Positions 25,727 to 37,643 of a stretch of DNA of 64,000 nt are shown here, piece by piece. The translations under genes were made by a program, and so were the position numbers. The notes beneath the pieces are model-generated. The model did not search any database, was not told the origin of the DNA, and worked only from the letters and a program-made list of their open reading frames with translations. Origin of the DNA: Duganella aquatilis (lineage in GTDB: Bacteria; Pseudomonadota; Gammaproteobacteria; Burkholderiales; Burkholderiaceae_D); assembly GCF_009674565.1 (NCBI RefSeq), contig NZ_WKJL01000015.1:62001-126000 (forward strand), read 5' to 3'. The stretch's first letter is position 1, and each line of letters opens with the position of its first letter.

Positions 25727-26965
25727 TTAGAACTGGATGCTGGCATTGAATGACACGCTATTGGCGTGATAACCGCTGCTGAAGAGACGGTTGCTTGGGT
25801 CGCGCGTGTCACGGTTATATTGCGCATTCAACTGGGAATTGCGAGTCGGCGCGTAGGTCACGCCGGCGCCCAAGCCGCGCGTATCGTCGTTGTAACTGAT
25901 CGGCAATACCGACGCCAGCACACCATTGAAGTCGCGCTTTTCACGCCGTGCACGCGCGTTCAGCGTGATCTTGGAGGTCAGGTCCCAGTCGGCAGTCACA
26001 CTCCCCCCCTTGCCCAACGCATAGTTGAGCACACTGGATTCGACCGCGGTAAATTCACGCCACGCGGCAGCCGAGAAGCGCAGGCGCGCACGCGGACTCC
26101 ATTGCGCGGTCAGCCGCGCATTGGTGCCGCTGGCGTCCCGCTGGGCTACGAGATCGTGCTTGCGCTCGACGCGGCCGCCGAGAAACTGCAGCTGCGTCAC
26201 ATCGCTGACGCGCCACAGCACGCTCAGCTTCAACTCATCCTGCGTGTAGTCGGATTCCTGTAACACCGCTCCCTGCTGCAGCCCATACGGGTAGTGCCCT
26301 TTCAGGCGGCGCGCCACCACACCGATACGGCTGCCGGTTCCTGCCAGAAAATCGATACCGGCGTCGGTTGCCTTTTCCGTACGGTTATTGAAACGCTGTG
26401 ACGCCAGATCGTAATCGAATTCGTCGCTGACGTAGCCGGCGTGCGCCTGCCAGCTCGGATGGAAGCGCCAAAAAATATCGCCGAAGTTATGTTTCTGCTT
26501 CTTCAGGTTGCGTTCGTTGGTGTGGAAGTCGGCAAACGGCGCAATGGTTTGCGAATAGGTGGCGCCCAGATGGCCGTTCAGATGATTGCCCAACGCCCAT
26601 TGCCATGTGCCTTCGTAGTCCAGGCCGGTGTAGTCGAGCTGGCTGAAATGGTCAAAACTGACCTTGCTGACCTTGGCCGAGCCGGTAAACACCTGGCGTC
26701 CGACCGGGCGCTCGAAGGAAAAACCAGCCTGCGCCTGGCGAATATTATCGGCGCGGCTGCCTTCCAGCTGCTGACCATCCTCCAGCCGCAGCAGGTTGTC
26801 GTCATGGGTATACCCCAGCAACACAAACGGCTTGATCGTATCGCTGATGTCGGCCTGCGCCGGCGGCGCCAGCATTGCACCGCTCACCAGCACCCAGGCC
26901 ACCAGTCCGGATGGCTGCGGGACACGGCGGAACTTGCCGGAAAAAAATCGCAAATGATTGGACAT
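25727..26965 (-). CDS. epsL: Outer membrane beta-barrel protein EpsL
   Basis: A 412-residue protein with a signal segment (residues about 20-38, ending PAQADIS). The mature protein alternates short amphipathic strands with charged turns and ends in an aromatic residue (SFNASIQF), as expected for a beta-barrel. This matches EpsL, the exosortase-locus outer membrane protein thought to help secrete the polymer. It opens a two-gene unit with epsB. Family call is from overall pattern and position; residues are not strongly conserved in this family. Confidence 0.8.
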   Translation of the reverse strand: MSNHLRFFSGKFRRVPQPSGLVAWVLVSGAMLAPPAQADISDTIKPFVLLGYTHDDNLLRLEDGQQLEGSRADNIRQAQAGFSFERPVGRQVFTGSAKVSKVSFDHFSQLDYTGLDYEGTWQWALGNHLNGHLGATYSQTIAPFADFHTNERNLKKQKHNFGDIFWRFHPSWQAHAGYVSDEFDYDLASQRFNNRTEKATDAGIDFLAGTGSRIGVVARRLKGHYPYGLQQGAVLQESDYTQDELKLSVLWRVSDVTQLQFLGGRVERKHDLVAQRDASGTNARLTAQWSPRARLRFSAAAWREFTAVESSVLNYALGKGGSVTADWDLTSKITLNARARREKRDFNGVLASVLPISYNDDTRGLGAGVTYAPTRNSQLNAQYNRDTRDPSNRLFSSGYHANSVSFNASIQF

Positions 26966-26985
26966 TATATTTTTATCTTAAATAA

Positions 26986-27011
26986 CTGTAAGCCGAAGCT
27001 GTAAGCCGAAA
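26986..27011. repeat. Two tandem copies of a 13-bp repeat
   Basis: CTGTAAGCCGAAG is followed directly by CTGTAAGCCGAAA in the 50-bp gap between the CAAX-like gene stop and the epsL start. Only two copies are present; they may arise from slippage or be a paired binding site for a regulator of epsL. Confidence 0.5.
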
Positions 27012-27015
27012 GCTG

Positions 27016-27678
27016 CTACCAGAAACGCCAGTTGGCGGTTGCCAATACCCAAATGCCCAGTAGTCCGTTGGTGACCGCATGCGCCAGAATCGGCGACCAC
27101 AGATTACGATCACGCCAATACAAGTAACTGTAAACACCGCCAGCGACCACGCCGGCGAACCACAAGTTATGCTCCACCCCAAATAATATCACCGCGACAA
27201 CAGTCGTAGCGACTTTTATATGCGCAGGATCCACAGCCAGAAAGTCCGGTCGCGTCAGCCAGCGGGTTAAAAACGAGCGCCAGAACAACTCTTCCATCAG
27301 CGGCACCACCAGCGCCGCGCCACTGATGCGTACCAGCGCCAGCGGCACGTCGATCCGACCATCAACCGTCGGATCGAAACCGGTGGACTCCCCCAGCAGC
27401 ATCCACGGCCAATCCAGGTTTATCCATAACAAAAATACCACAATACCGGCAAACACTGCACCCGCAATCGTGCGCAGGTGCAACCGGGGCTGCATTAGCT
27501 CAACATACTCCCGCCGAAACACCCACAGCAGCAGCACCACGCAGCCCACCTTGACGCCGTACAACCAGCGCAGTTCGGCAGCCCCCAGTCCAAGGCGCTG
27601 CAGCAGATCGGCTATGACGATAAACAACATGTAGCAGCCAAAAGGCAACACCCGGGGTAATACTGCCCGTTCAAACAT
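27016..27678 (-). CDS. CAAX-protease-like membrane protein, PEP-CTERM-associated
   Basis: A 220-residue integral membrane protein with six or so helices. The intramembrane protease motifs are visible: MEELFWRSF (EExxxR), FGVEHNLWFAG and LAHAVTNG, each with its catalytic Glu, Arg or His. This fits the type II CAAX prenyl protease (ABI) group that co-occurs with exosortase systems. A GGAGAAAG site precedes the ATG. It may process a component of the sorting or polysaccharide system; the substrate is unknown. It lies 33 bp downstream of the ABC-F gene on the same strand. Confidence 0.85.
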   Translation of the reverse strand: MFERAVLPRVLPFGCYMLFIVIADLLQRLGLGAAELRWLYGVKVGCVVLLLWVFRREYVELMQPRLHLRTIAGAVFAGIVVFLLWINLDWPWMLLGESTGFDPTVDGRIDVPLALVRISGAALVVPLMEELFWRSFLTRWLTRPDFLAVDPAHIKVATTVVAVILFGVEHNLWFAGVVAGGVYSYLYWRDRNLWSPILAHAVTNGLLGIWVLATANWRFW

Positions 27679-27711
27679 CAGCTTTCTCCATCCGCTTATC
27701 CTTATGACCGG

Positions 27712-29619
<1,908 letters not shown>

Positions 29620-29791
29620 GATATATAGAGAGAGGAAAGCGGAAAGAAGCGCGTATTGTACCGGCAGCGCGCACGTCACCGCAGGTCTTATTAAGGAATC
29701 GGCAAGCTGGCAGCCTTCCTTTCGCGCTTAAAAGCCTATATCATGGCCGCTCGCTGCATCAGGGCGCCTGCCCTGCCTTCTGCACCGGTGT

Positions 29792-29866
29792 GTCACCATA
29801 GTTCAACGGATAGAATAGGGTCCTCCTAAGACCTAGATACAGGTTCGATTCCTGTTGGTGACACCA
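29792..29866 (+). tRNA. tRNA-Arg (anticodon CCT)
   Basis: A complete 75-nt cloverleaf including the encoded CCA. The acceptor arm GTCACCA pairs with TGGTGAC, the D-arm is GTTC/GAAT, the anticodon stem is GGGTC/GACCT with loop CTCCTAA (anticodon CCT, reading AGG), and the T-arm is ACAGG-TTCGATT-CCTGT. It lies alone between the ABC-F gene and the DUF1800 gene. Confidence 0.95.
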
Positions 29867-30322
29867 TCCCTCCCCGCCCTACCTCCGCCAGCAAAGCTTT
29901 CTCAAGCTTGTTACATCTTTTTCGCCCTCCCTCAAAGCAAGATTGTTAAATCCTGGGTTAAAATCATTCACTCCTGCAGAGCTCGAAAGGTTTTGACAAC
30001 TCCCGTATAAGAACCGCAACATCCGTCATTTTCTGTACATCTTCGCGCAATTCCCAACGTCAAAAAAACTTTCCCAAGTAACGAAAGTATGTCTTTAAGA
30101 AAACTTTCCGTTGTCGGAATCTGACATTTACCATAAAACATCTAAGTTTTCACTTGTGAAACTTCGCGCAAAATGCAGCGAAATGAGGTCAATTTCGCCG
30201 AAAAAAATAGCCTGGGGTAAACATTAATCAAATGATGAGAAAATAAATTTGAATTCCATGGGGCAATTAATTTCCACGCGGATACAATTCAACCATCGAC
30301 TCACCCAACAAGGAAATTTGAA
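29867..30322. other. Intergenic region upstream of the DUF1800 gene
   Basis: A 456-bp gap, AT-rich from about 30000 onward, with no credible gene. It contains an imperfect inverted repeat (AACGAAAGT near 30080 against ACTTTCCGTT near 30103) and ends with AAGGAAATTTG before the DUF1800 start. It probably carries the promoter of the DUF1800/DUF1501 pair, but no clear -35/-10 pair was found. Confidence 0.5.
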
Positions 30323-32092
30323 ATGAATTCCGCTACTATCCGAACGATGCTTGCCGCAACCTCGTTCGCAGTCCTTACCGCATGCGGCGGCGGGAGCACC
30401 GATAATGGTGCTGGCGCAAATTCGGATCAAACCCTCGGTGCATTGTTCTCGTCCGAGTCCGCAGATCCCAGCGCCACTGTCAACGCAACGGCAAGCAAGG
30501 TGCGCATGGGCGGCACTACTGACGTCGCCGCCGTCACCACCCCGGAACAAGCTTCGCGCTTCCTGGCCCAGGCATCCTTCGGCCCAACCAACGGTCTGAT
30601 TAACAGCGTTGTGTCTAGTGGCCCGTCGGCCTGGTTGGAGGCTCAACTGAATTTCGGTGCAGCGCCAACCTACCGCTCTTATATTGAATCGCTGCAGGCA
30701 GCTGGCCAGCCAGCCGGCCAAGGCCAATTCAACGAGTTCTTCTGGAAGCGCGTAATGGAAGGCAATGACCAACTGCGTCAGCGGGTCACCTTTGCCTTGT
30801 CGCAGATCTTCGTCGTGTCGTTCGAAGATGCCACCCTGGCCGAACAAACCCGCGGCATGGCCGACTACTACGACATGCTGGGCAAAAACTCGCTGGGCAA
30901 CTTCCGTCAGCTGCTGGAATCGGTCACGCTGCACCCGATGATGGGTATTTACTTATCCAGCATTCACAACCAGAAAGAATCGGGCAACCGCTTGCCAGAC
31001 GAAAACTTTGCCCGCGAAGTCATGCAGCTGATGACTATCGGCCTGCAAAAGCTGAATCAGGACGGCACTCCGATCCTGGTCAATGGCGCACCGGTCGAAA
31101 CCTACACCCACGACGACATCATGGGCATGGCCAAGGTCATGACCGGTTGGAGCTTTTCCAACAGCGATAAGCTGGCCAGCCGTTTTATCGGCACCGTCAA
31201 AGATCCTGACTGGGCAATCAAGCCGATGACGATGTATTCGGCATTCCACTCCACGTCAGACAAAACCTTCCTGGGCACCACGATCCGCGGCACCACCACC
31301 GGCGAGGCCGATCTGAAAGTAGCGCTGGACACCCTGTTCAACCACCCGAACGTCGGTCCGTTCATCGGCCGCCAACTGATCCAGCACCTGGTAACCAGCA
31401 ATCCAAGCCCAGCTTACGTCAGCCGTGTAGCCGCCGCATTTGCCAACAATGGCGCCGGCGTCCGTGGCGACATGAAAGCGGTGATCCGCGCAGTGCTGAT
31501 GGACACTGAGGCACGCAATATCGGTGCGGACTCGGGCAAAGTACGTGAACCAGTGCTGCGCCTGGCCAACTGGATGCGTGCATTTAATGCCACCTCCACC
31601 TCGACCCGCTACCTGATTCCGTCGCTGTACGACCCGATCTACGGCCTCGGCCAATCACCGCTGCGCGCACCGAGTGTGTTCAACTTCTTCCGCCCTGGCT
31701 ATGTACCTCCTGAGTCGGAAGTGGGCGCCGCCAACATGGTGGCACCGGAAATGCAAATCACTGCCGAACCTAGCGTAATTGGCTACCTGAACTACATGCA
31801 GAACGCCGTGTCCGTAGGTGTGGGTACCAACCTGGATGTCAAACCAAACTATCAGAATGAACTGGTATTGGTCGACAACCCTGGCAAACTGGTGGACCGT
31901 ATCAATCTGTTGCTCCTGAACGGCAATATGTCGTCCACGCTGCGCTCGCAGATCATTAACGCGGTAAACTCGATCGAACGACCAGTCCCAACCAGCAGCA
32001 ACGCTGCGCTGGTGGCCCGCCTAGCCGGCTACCGAGTACAAATGGCAATCTTCCTCGCCATGGCATCGCCTGACTACATCGTACAGAAATAA
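30323..32092 (+). CDS. DUF1800 domain-containing lipoprotein
   Basis: A 589-residue protein with a signal peptide and lipobox (FAVLTACGGG), so probably an exported lipoprotein. The mature part matches DUF1800: EQASRFLAQASFGPT, WKRVMEGNDQLRQRVTFALSQIFVVS, MTIGLQKLNQDGTP, MTGWSFSN, FNHPNVGPFIGRQLIQHLVTSNPSPAYVSRVAAAF and APSVFNFFRPGY. A good ribosome site (AAGGAA) precedes the ATG. It is 11 bp upstream of a DUF1501 gene, the constant partner of DUF1800. The pair's function is unknown; neither family has a settled activity. Confidence 0.88.
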   Translation: MNSATIRTMLAATSFAVLTACGGGSTDNGAGANSDQTLGALFSSESADPSATVNATASKVRMGGTTDVAAVTTPEQASRFLAQASFGPTNGLINSVVSSGPSAWLEAQLNFGAAPTYRSYIESLQAAGQPAGQGQFNEFFWKRVMEGNDQLRQRVTFALSQIFVVSFEDATLAEQTRGMADYYDMLGKNSLGNFRQLLESVTLHPMMGIYLSSIHNQKESGNRLPDENFAREVMQLMTIGLQKLNQDGTPILVNGAPVETYTHDDIMGMAKVMTGWSFSNSDKLASRFIGTVKDPDWAIKPMTMYSAFHSTSDKTFLGTTIRGTTTGEADLKVALDTLFNHPNVGPFIGRQLIQHLVTSNPSPAYVSRVAAAFANNGAGVRGDMKAVIRAVLMDTEARNIGADSGKVREPVLRLANWMRAFNATSTSTRYLIPSLYDPIYGLGQSPLRAPSVFNFFRPGYVPPESEVGAANMVAPEMQITAEPSVIGYLNYMQNAVSVGVGTNLDVKPNYQNELVLVDNPGKLVDRINLLLLNGNMSSTLRSQIINAVNSIERPVPTSSNAALVARLAGYRVQMAIFLAMASPDYIVQK

Positions 32093-32103
32093 GGACAGTT
32101 ATT

Positions 32104-33534
32104 ATGAGCAAGCACAACTTTTCCCGCCGTAGCTTCCTGGGTTCGATGATGGCTGCGGCCGGTACTGCCGCCACGCCGTTCACCGTCAATCTGGCCGCCA
32201 TGAGTAACGCCGCAGCACAAACCGCCGGTGACTATAAAGCCCTGGTCTGCCTGTTTATGATGGGCGGTAACGATGCCTTCAATACGGTGCTGGCGACCGA
32301 CAGCACCTCCTGGAATGAATATCAGCGCCTGCGCTCCACCGGCGATTCCGCCTCGATCGCCCTGCCGGGCGTCGGTGCCAGCGGCGGTGTACTGCCGATT
32401 GCGCCGACCAACAATCAGGGTCGCGCGTTTGCCCTGCACCCCCGCCTTGGCAACCTGAAAGCCCTGTTTGACAGTGGCAACGCCGCAATCATCGCCAACG
32501 TAGGCACATTGGTGCAACCGACCACGCTGGCACAATACAAGGCCGCCTCGGTAAAACTGCCGCCGAAGTTGTTCTCGCACAATGACCAGCAATCGATGTG
32601 GCAGTCGGATGCGCCTGAGGGCTCCAGCTCCGGTTGGGGTGGACGCATGGGCGACATCATTGCCAGTTCGAATAGCAACAATATGTTCAGCTGCATTTCA
32701 ATCTCCGGCAATGCGGTGTTCCTGACAGGCAAACAAACCCGACAGCTGCAGATCACAACTTCGGGCCTGCCCGGCATCACCAATCTGAACACGTCACTGT
32801 TCGGCGCAATGCCGGGCGCGAATCCGCTGCGCGCTATCATCACTGGTCAAGGCGGTAATAAATTCCAGAATGACCACGCAGCGGTAGTGAATCGCGCCAT
32901 CAATGCTCAGCAGACGTTGGCATCAGCCATGGCGCCAGCCGGCGCCGGCGGCATTCCCGACCCGACGCCTTACACCAACCCGAACACGGGCATAGCTTCG
33001 ACCAACCCGCTGGCCGTGCAGCTGCAAGCGGTCGCCCGCGTCATCGCCGGCCGCAACACCCTGGGCGTCAAGCGTCAAGTGTTCTATGTCAGCATGAACG
33101 GCTTTGACACCCATGGCCAGCAACTGACCGCACACGGCGACATGATGGCCCGCGTCGATCACGCGATCGCCTACTTCAACTCGGTGATGGCTTCGCTGCA
33201 AGGTACGGATATGCGCCAGCAAGTGACGCTGTTCACCGCATCGGATTTCGGCCGCACCTTTACCACCAACGGCAATGGCACAGACCATGGCTGGGGCTCG
33301 CACCACTTCATCGTCGGTGGCGCCGTAAAAGGCAAGGATATTTACGGCAGCTTCCCGATAACCGGTATCAATCACGACCTTGACGTCGGTTCCGGTTCGC
33401 TGCTGCCGACTACTTCGGTGGACCAGTACGGCGCGACACTGGCCACCTGGTTCGGCGTTCCAGCGAATCAGCTGGCCACTATCTTCCCGAACATCGGCAA
33501 TTTCACCACCAAGAACTTGGGCTTCATGGGGTAA
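32104..33534 (+). CDS. DUF1501 domain-containing protein, Tat-exported
   Basis: A 476-residue protein with a twin-arginine signal (SRRSFLGSMMAAAG, Arg-Arg near residue 7). The mature part matches DUF1501: LVCLFMMGGNDAFNTVL, WGGRMGD, FYVSMNGFDTHGQQ, TLFTASDFGRTFTTNGNGTDHGWGSHHFIVGGAVKG. The family is related to the sulfatase/alkaline phosphatase fold. It is cotranscribed with the DUF1800 gene. Tat export suggests folding, perhaps with a metal cofactor, before secretion. Confidence 0.88.
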   Translation: MSKHNFSRRSFLGSMMAAAGTAATPFTVNLAAMSNAAAQTAGDYKALVCLFMMGGNDAFNTVLATDSTSWNEYQRLRSTGDSASIALPGVGASGGVLPIAPTNNQGRAFALHPRLGNLKALFDSGNAAIIANVGTLVQPTTLAQYKAASVKLPPKLFSHNDQQSMWQSDAPEGSSSGWGGRMGDIIASSNSNNMFSCISISGNAVFLTGKQTRQLQITTSGLPGITNLNTSLFGAMPGANPLRAIITGQGGNKFQNDHAAVVNRAINAQQTLASAMAPAGAGGIPDPTPYTNPNTGIASTNPLAVQLQAVARVIAGRNTLGVKRQVFYVSMNGFDTHGQQLTAHGDMMARVDHAIAYFNSVMASLQGTDMRQQVTLFTASDFGRTFTTNGNGTDHGWGSHHFIVGGAVKGKDIYGSFPITGINHDLDVGSGSLLPTTSVDQYGATLATWFGVPANQLATIFPNIGNFTTKNLGFMG

Positions 33535-33540
33535 TGCCGA

Positions 33541-33578
33541 AAGCGGCGCACCAGCCAGGCATGGCTAGTGCGCCGCTT
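33541..33578. terminator. Bidirectional terminator hairpin
   Basis: AAGCGGCGCAC (33541-33551) and GTGCGCCGCTT (33568-33578) form a perfect 11-bp stem between the convergent DUF1501 and flippase genes. The right arm overlaps the last codons of the flippase gene. Confidence 0.75.
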
Positions 33579-34818
33579 CAGCCTTGCGCAACATAAACAG
33601 TTCTGGAGCCAGTCGCAGCACTGCGACAAAATAGATCACCAGCCCGATACCGAGCGCACCTGCGACCGCATAGCCCATCCCCCACAGACCGTACGCCGGC
33701 ACCAACACCCAAGACAGCGCCACAAGGCCGCTGATAATGCCGATCTGCACAAAAGTACGCACGCCGGGTTTATCCAGCGCCACCAGCAGAATACCGAAGC
33801 TGGCCGCCAGACAGCGAATAAACACCGCCAGACCAATGCCGCCCCACAATACATTAGCGTCGGCAAACTGCGCCCCCATGAAGCGATCAACCAGATAAGG
33901 CATGATCCAGTAAATGCATCCTGCGGCGGCCGCGCCGACGCCGGCCAGCGCCAGAATCATCTGCATGACCGTGCGTGCAGGGTGAGCTTGATGCACCGCC
34001 CGCGACAACACCGGAATGCAGACACTGGATGCGACCTGAACGATGGACAGACTCATCTGCAGCACCTTGGCGCCCAACTGGTAGTTACCCAGCGCATGCA
34101 AGCCCAACAGATGCCCTACCAGCAGCGTGTCGATCTGACCAAAGGCCGCCGTAATAAAACTGTCGGCGGCATACAGGGTACGTTTGCGCAGCATGCCGGG
34201 AGCCGCCCTCAGCGCAGCGACAATGTGACCAGATGCAAAACTCAAGATGGCCGCTTTACGCCGCACCATAAAGACCGTGAAGGCCAAGGCAAACAGGCGC
34301 GACGCCAGGAAGGCCATGGTCACCGGTACGATGTGCGGCGCCACAAAGCAGACCGTCCCTACTAGCAGCAGATGGACCAGCGCAGTGACGATAGAGGTCA
34401 CCGTTTCTTCGTTGTAACGTGTGGTGGCGCGAAAGATAAGCAGGATAAAGTCGGATTGCAGCGCGACAAACGAGGCAAGGCTAAGCCACAGGAATAGCTG
34501 CACGTCGGCCAGTGAGACCAGCCCCGACAGATACAAGCCAACTCCGCCGATGGTGTAGCAGACCACTCCCATCGCCACGCGGAACACCAGATAATCGTTC
34601 ATGATGCCGGCGGCGCCGGGGACATTCACCGACATCTCGCGCAGCGCCGGATTCGAGCAGCCGTAATCGGCCACCAGCCCGATCAGGCTGGCGTACACCA
34701 TGAACAGCGAGAATTGTCCCAACTCAACCGGCCCCAGCACTTTACCGATCAGCAGAAACACCAGGGTCTGACTCAATATTCTTGCGAGCATTGAGGAGGT
34801 TGCAAATATGGTCTTCAT
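33565..34818 (-). CDS. Oligosaccharide flippase family protein (Wzx-like)
   Basis: A 417-residue protein with about 12 hydrophobic helices. The N-terminal LIGKVLGPVELGQFSLFMVYASLIGLVADYG is typical of the polysaccharide biosynthesis/MOP exporter family, with an early Asp-Tyr-Gly helix. The likely role is flipping lipid-linked repeat units across the inner membrane, which the EPS locus otherwise lacks in this window. It begins 13 bp after the nitroreductase-family gene stop on the same strand. It is separated from the main EPS cluster by the tRNA and the DUF1800 pair, so its assignment to that pathway is inferred. Confidence 0.85.
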   Translation of the reverse strand: MKTIFATSSMLARILSQTLVFLLIGKVLGPVELGQFSLFMVYASLIGLVADYGCSNPALREMSVNVPGAAGIMNDYLVFRVAMGVVCYTIGGVGLYLSGLVSLADVQLFLWLSLASFVALQSDFILLIFRATTRYNEETVTSIVTALVHLLLVGTVCFVAPHIVPVTMAFLASRLFALAFTVFMVRRKAAILSFASGHIVAALRAAPGMLRKRTLYAADSFITAAFGQIDTLLVGHLLGLHALGNYQLGAKVLQMSLSIVQVASSVCIPVLSRAVHQAHPARTVMQMILALAGVGAAAAGCIYWIMPYLVDRFMGAQFADANVLWGGIGLAVFIRCLAASFGILLVALDKPGVRTFVQIGIISGLVALSWVLVPAYGLWGMGYAVAGALGIGLVIYFVAVLRLAPELFMLRKAEAAH

Positions 34819-34831
34819 CAGAACGACGCCG

Positions 34832-35875
34832 TTACTTCTTCCAGTTCTTGATGACGCGCGTAACCAGCAGCGGGTCTTTGCGGCTGGAGAACGGCACCAC
34901 CACCTCTTCCGGAATGTGGCCCACCGCGATCAGCATGATGATGGAGTCCCACGGTTGCAGGCCCACCAGCTCGCGCATCGCCTGCGTCTGGCTGTTGGTT
35001 TTGCTCCAGTTCAGGCAGCACGAACCCAGGCCGCGCAGGTGCAGGCCGTAGATCAGCGACATGGCAAACATGCCGCCGTCCATCCAGCCCTGGTTGCGTT
35101 CGCCGGCCTGCCAGAAATTGCGCAGGTCCACCGTAACCACCAGCAGCTTGTTGACAGCTTGCGAGAAACCGCGCGCGCCCATCTGCAAATCCAGCGCAGC
35201 CTTGATCAATTCCGGATCGGCGATGATATGCACCGCACCCGACTGGCGATTGCAGACCACCGGCGATTTCTGCGCCACGCGCACGGCGGCCTCGATATCG
35301 GCGATATCGACTTCGCGGTCGCTGAAGGCGCGCACGCTGTGGCGCTGCATAAAGAACTCTTCCGACACTGGCGCCACCGCATTCATGATCGTCTCGCGCT
35401 GGACCAGGCGGGTGCCGCCCATTTGCACATCCGCCTGCGGCGCTGCCGCCAGCATCTTCTGGATTTCCTGCTTGCACGGATAATCCGGATAGTTGCGGCT
35501 CTCGTGATAGCGTGCGTAGGTGGCCAGCACTTCGTGCGCCGAGCTCAGGATCGGATGTGTAGGGCCATACAGGCGCTGGTACTTTTGCATGGCCAGAATC
35601 AGGTTGGTCAGGTTTTCCTTGCCAAACCCAAGACGCGGCTGCGGCAGCGACAAGCCCTTCTCGATATTGTGATAGGTCGCGGTAATACGGGCCAGCAGGT
35701 TTTCCGCCGGCGTGCCGTCCAGCGTGCCTGAAAACTTCAGGTAGCGGGAAAAGTCCTTGACGTACTCGACCAACACTTGCGGCGCGGATTTCGCCAGACG
35801 GTACAACAGACGGCGGCGTTTAGGTACGTCGCCGCCACCCAGTATCAGATTAGAAAACGAGTTTTGCATTTGCAT
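34832..35875 (-). CDS. Nitroreductase family protein
   Basis: About 347 residues from the ATG at 35875; the frame extends to a GTG at 35923 without a visible ribosome site. The C-terminal 200 residues have RHSVRAFSDREVDIADIEAAVRVAQKSPVVCNRQS, the FMN-binding start of the nitroreductase fold, and GLGSCCLNWS, plus VGHIPEE near the end. The first 150 residues are an extra domain (NIEKGLSLPQPRLGFG) seen in nitroreductase-like proteins of polysaccharide loci. The substrate is unknown; its neighbour is a flippase. Confidence 0.8.
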   Translation of the reverse strand: MQMQNSFSNLILGGGDVPKRRRLLYRLAKSAPQVLVEYVKDFSRYLKFSGTLDGTPAENLLARITATYHNIEKGLSLPQPRLGFGKENLTNLILAMQKYQRLYGPTHPILSSAHEVLATYARYHESRNYPDYPCKQEIQKMLAAAPQADVQMGGTRLVQRETIMNAVAPVSEEFFMQRHSVRAFSDREVDIADIEAAVRVAQKSPVVCNRQSGAVHIIADPELIKAALDLQMGARGFSQAVNKLLVVTVDLRNFWQAGERNQGWMDGGMFAMSLIYGLHLRGLGSCCLNWSKTNSQTQAMRELVGLQPWDSIIMLIAVGHIPEEVVVPFSSRKDPLLVTRVIKNWKK

Positions 35876-36093
35876 GTCTACAAGTCGGAAAGTAGGAGGC
35901 CAGGTGCTGGGATGCTGCAGCACAACAACTTCAATCTAGAAGTTGTCATTGATAACTGAATGATAACCGCCACGCAGGCGAATGGGTAGCGAATTCAATT
36001 GAACCCGACCAATTCCAGCCGAAAAAAGTGCCCGTTTGGAAAATGACACAGCGCAGCAATTCCCACGTGCAACAAAGTCCCGAGTTCATTGCT

Positions 36094-36482
36094 TTACGGC
36101 ACCACCGCTGTCACCTCAATCTCCACCCGCGCGCGGTCTTCGACCAGCGCGGCCACCTGTACCGCCGTCATGGCCGGATAGTGCGCGCCGACGATCTCGC
36201 GGTAGGCCACGCCGATGTCCTTGTAGGCGGCCTGGTATTCGTTCTTGTCCACCACGTACCAGGTCATGCGCACGATGTGCTGCGGCCCGGCCTTGGCCTC
36301 GGCCAGCACGGCGACGACGTTGAGCAGCGCCTGCCGCACCTGACCGGCAAAGTCGTCGGTGTGGAACACGCCGTCACCATCCCAGCCGATCATGCCGCTG
36401 ACGCACACCAGGCGGCCGCTGGCGGCCACACCGTTCGAATAGCCGCGCGGTCGCGCCCAGCCTGGTGGTTGCAAGATCTCCA

Positions 36483-36486
<4 letters not shown>
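36094..36486 (-). CDS. RidA-family enamine/imine deaminase-like protein
   Basis: A 130-residue protein from the ATG at 36486, overlapping the acyl-CoA dehydrogenase stop by 4 bp; the frame to 37209 is antisense-shifted noise. The sequence (PRGYSNGVAASGRLVCVSGMIGWD, QALLNVVAVLAEAKAGPQHIVRMTWYVVDKNEY, YPAMTAVQVAALVEDRARVEIEVTAVVP) matches RidA/YjgF, including the late Arg (DRARVEIE). RidA hydrolyses reactive enamines and imines to ketones. As the last gene of the aromatic-CoA operon, it may deaminate the cyclic enamine made by the two-domain monooxygenase/reductase; that role is an inference. Confidence 0.88.

Positions 36487-37642
<1,156 letters not shown>

Positions 37643-37643
<1 letters not shown>

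Noticed and set aside
29792..29866. tRNA-Arg as the attachment site of an integrated island
   Set aside because: No integrase, no repeated 3' tRNA fragment and no change in gene style were seen nearby.
29993..30012. A sigma-70 promoter from TTGACA and TATAA near 29993-30012
   Set aside because: The two boxes are only about 7 bp apart, far too close for a normal promoter.
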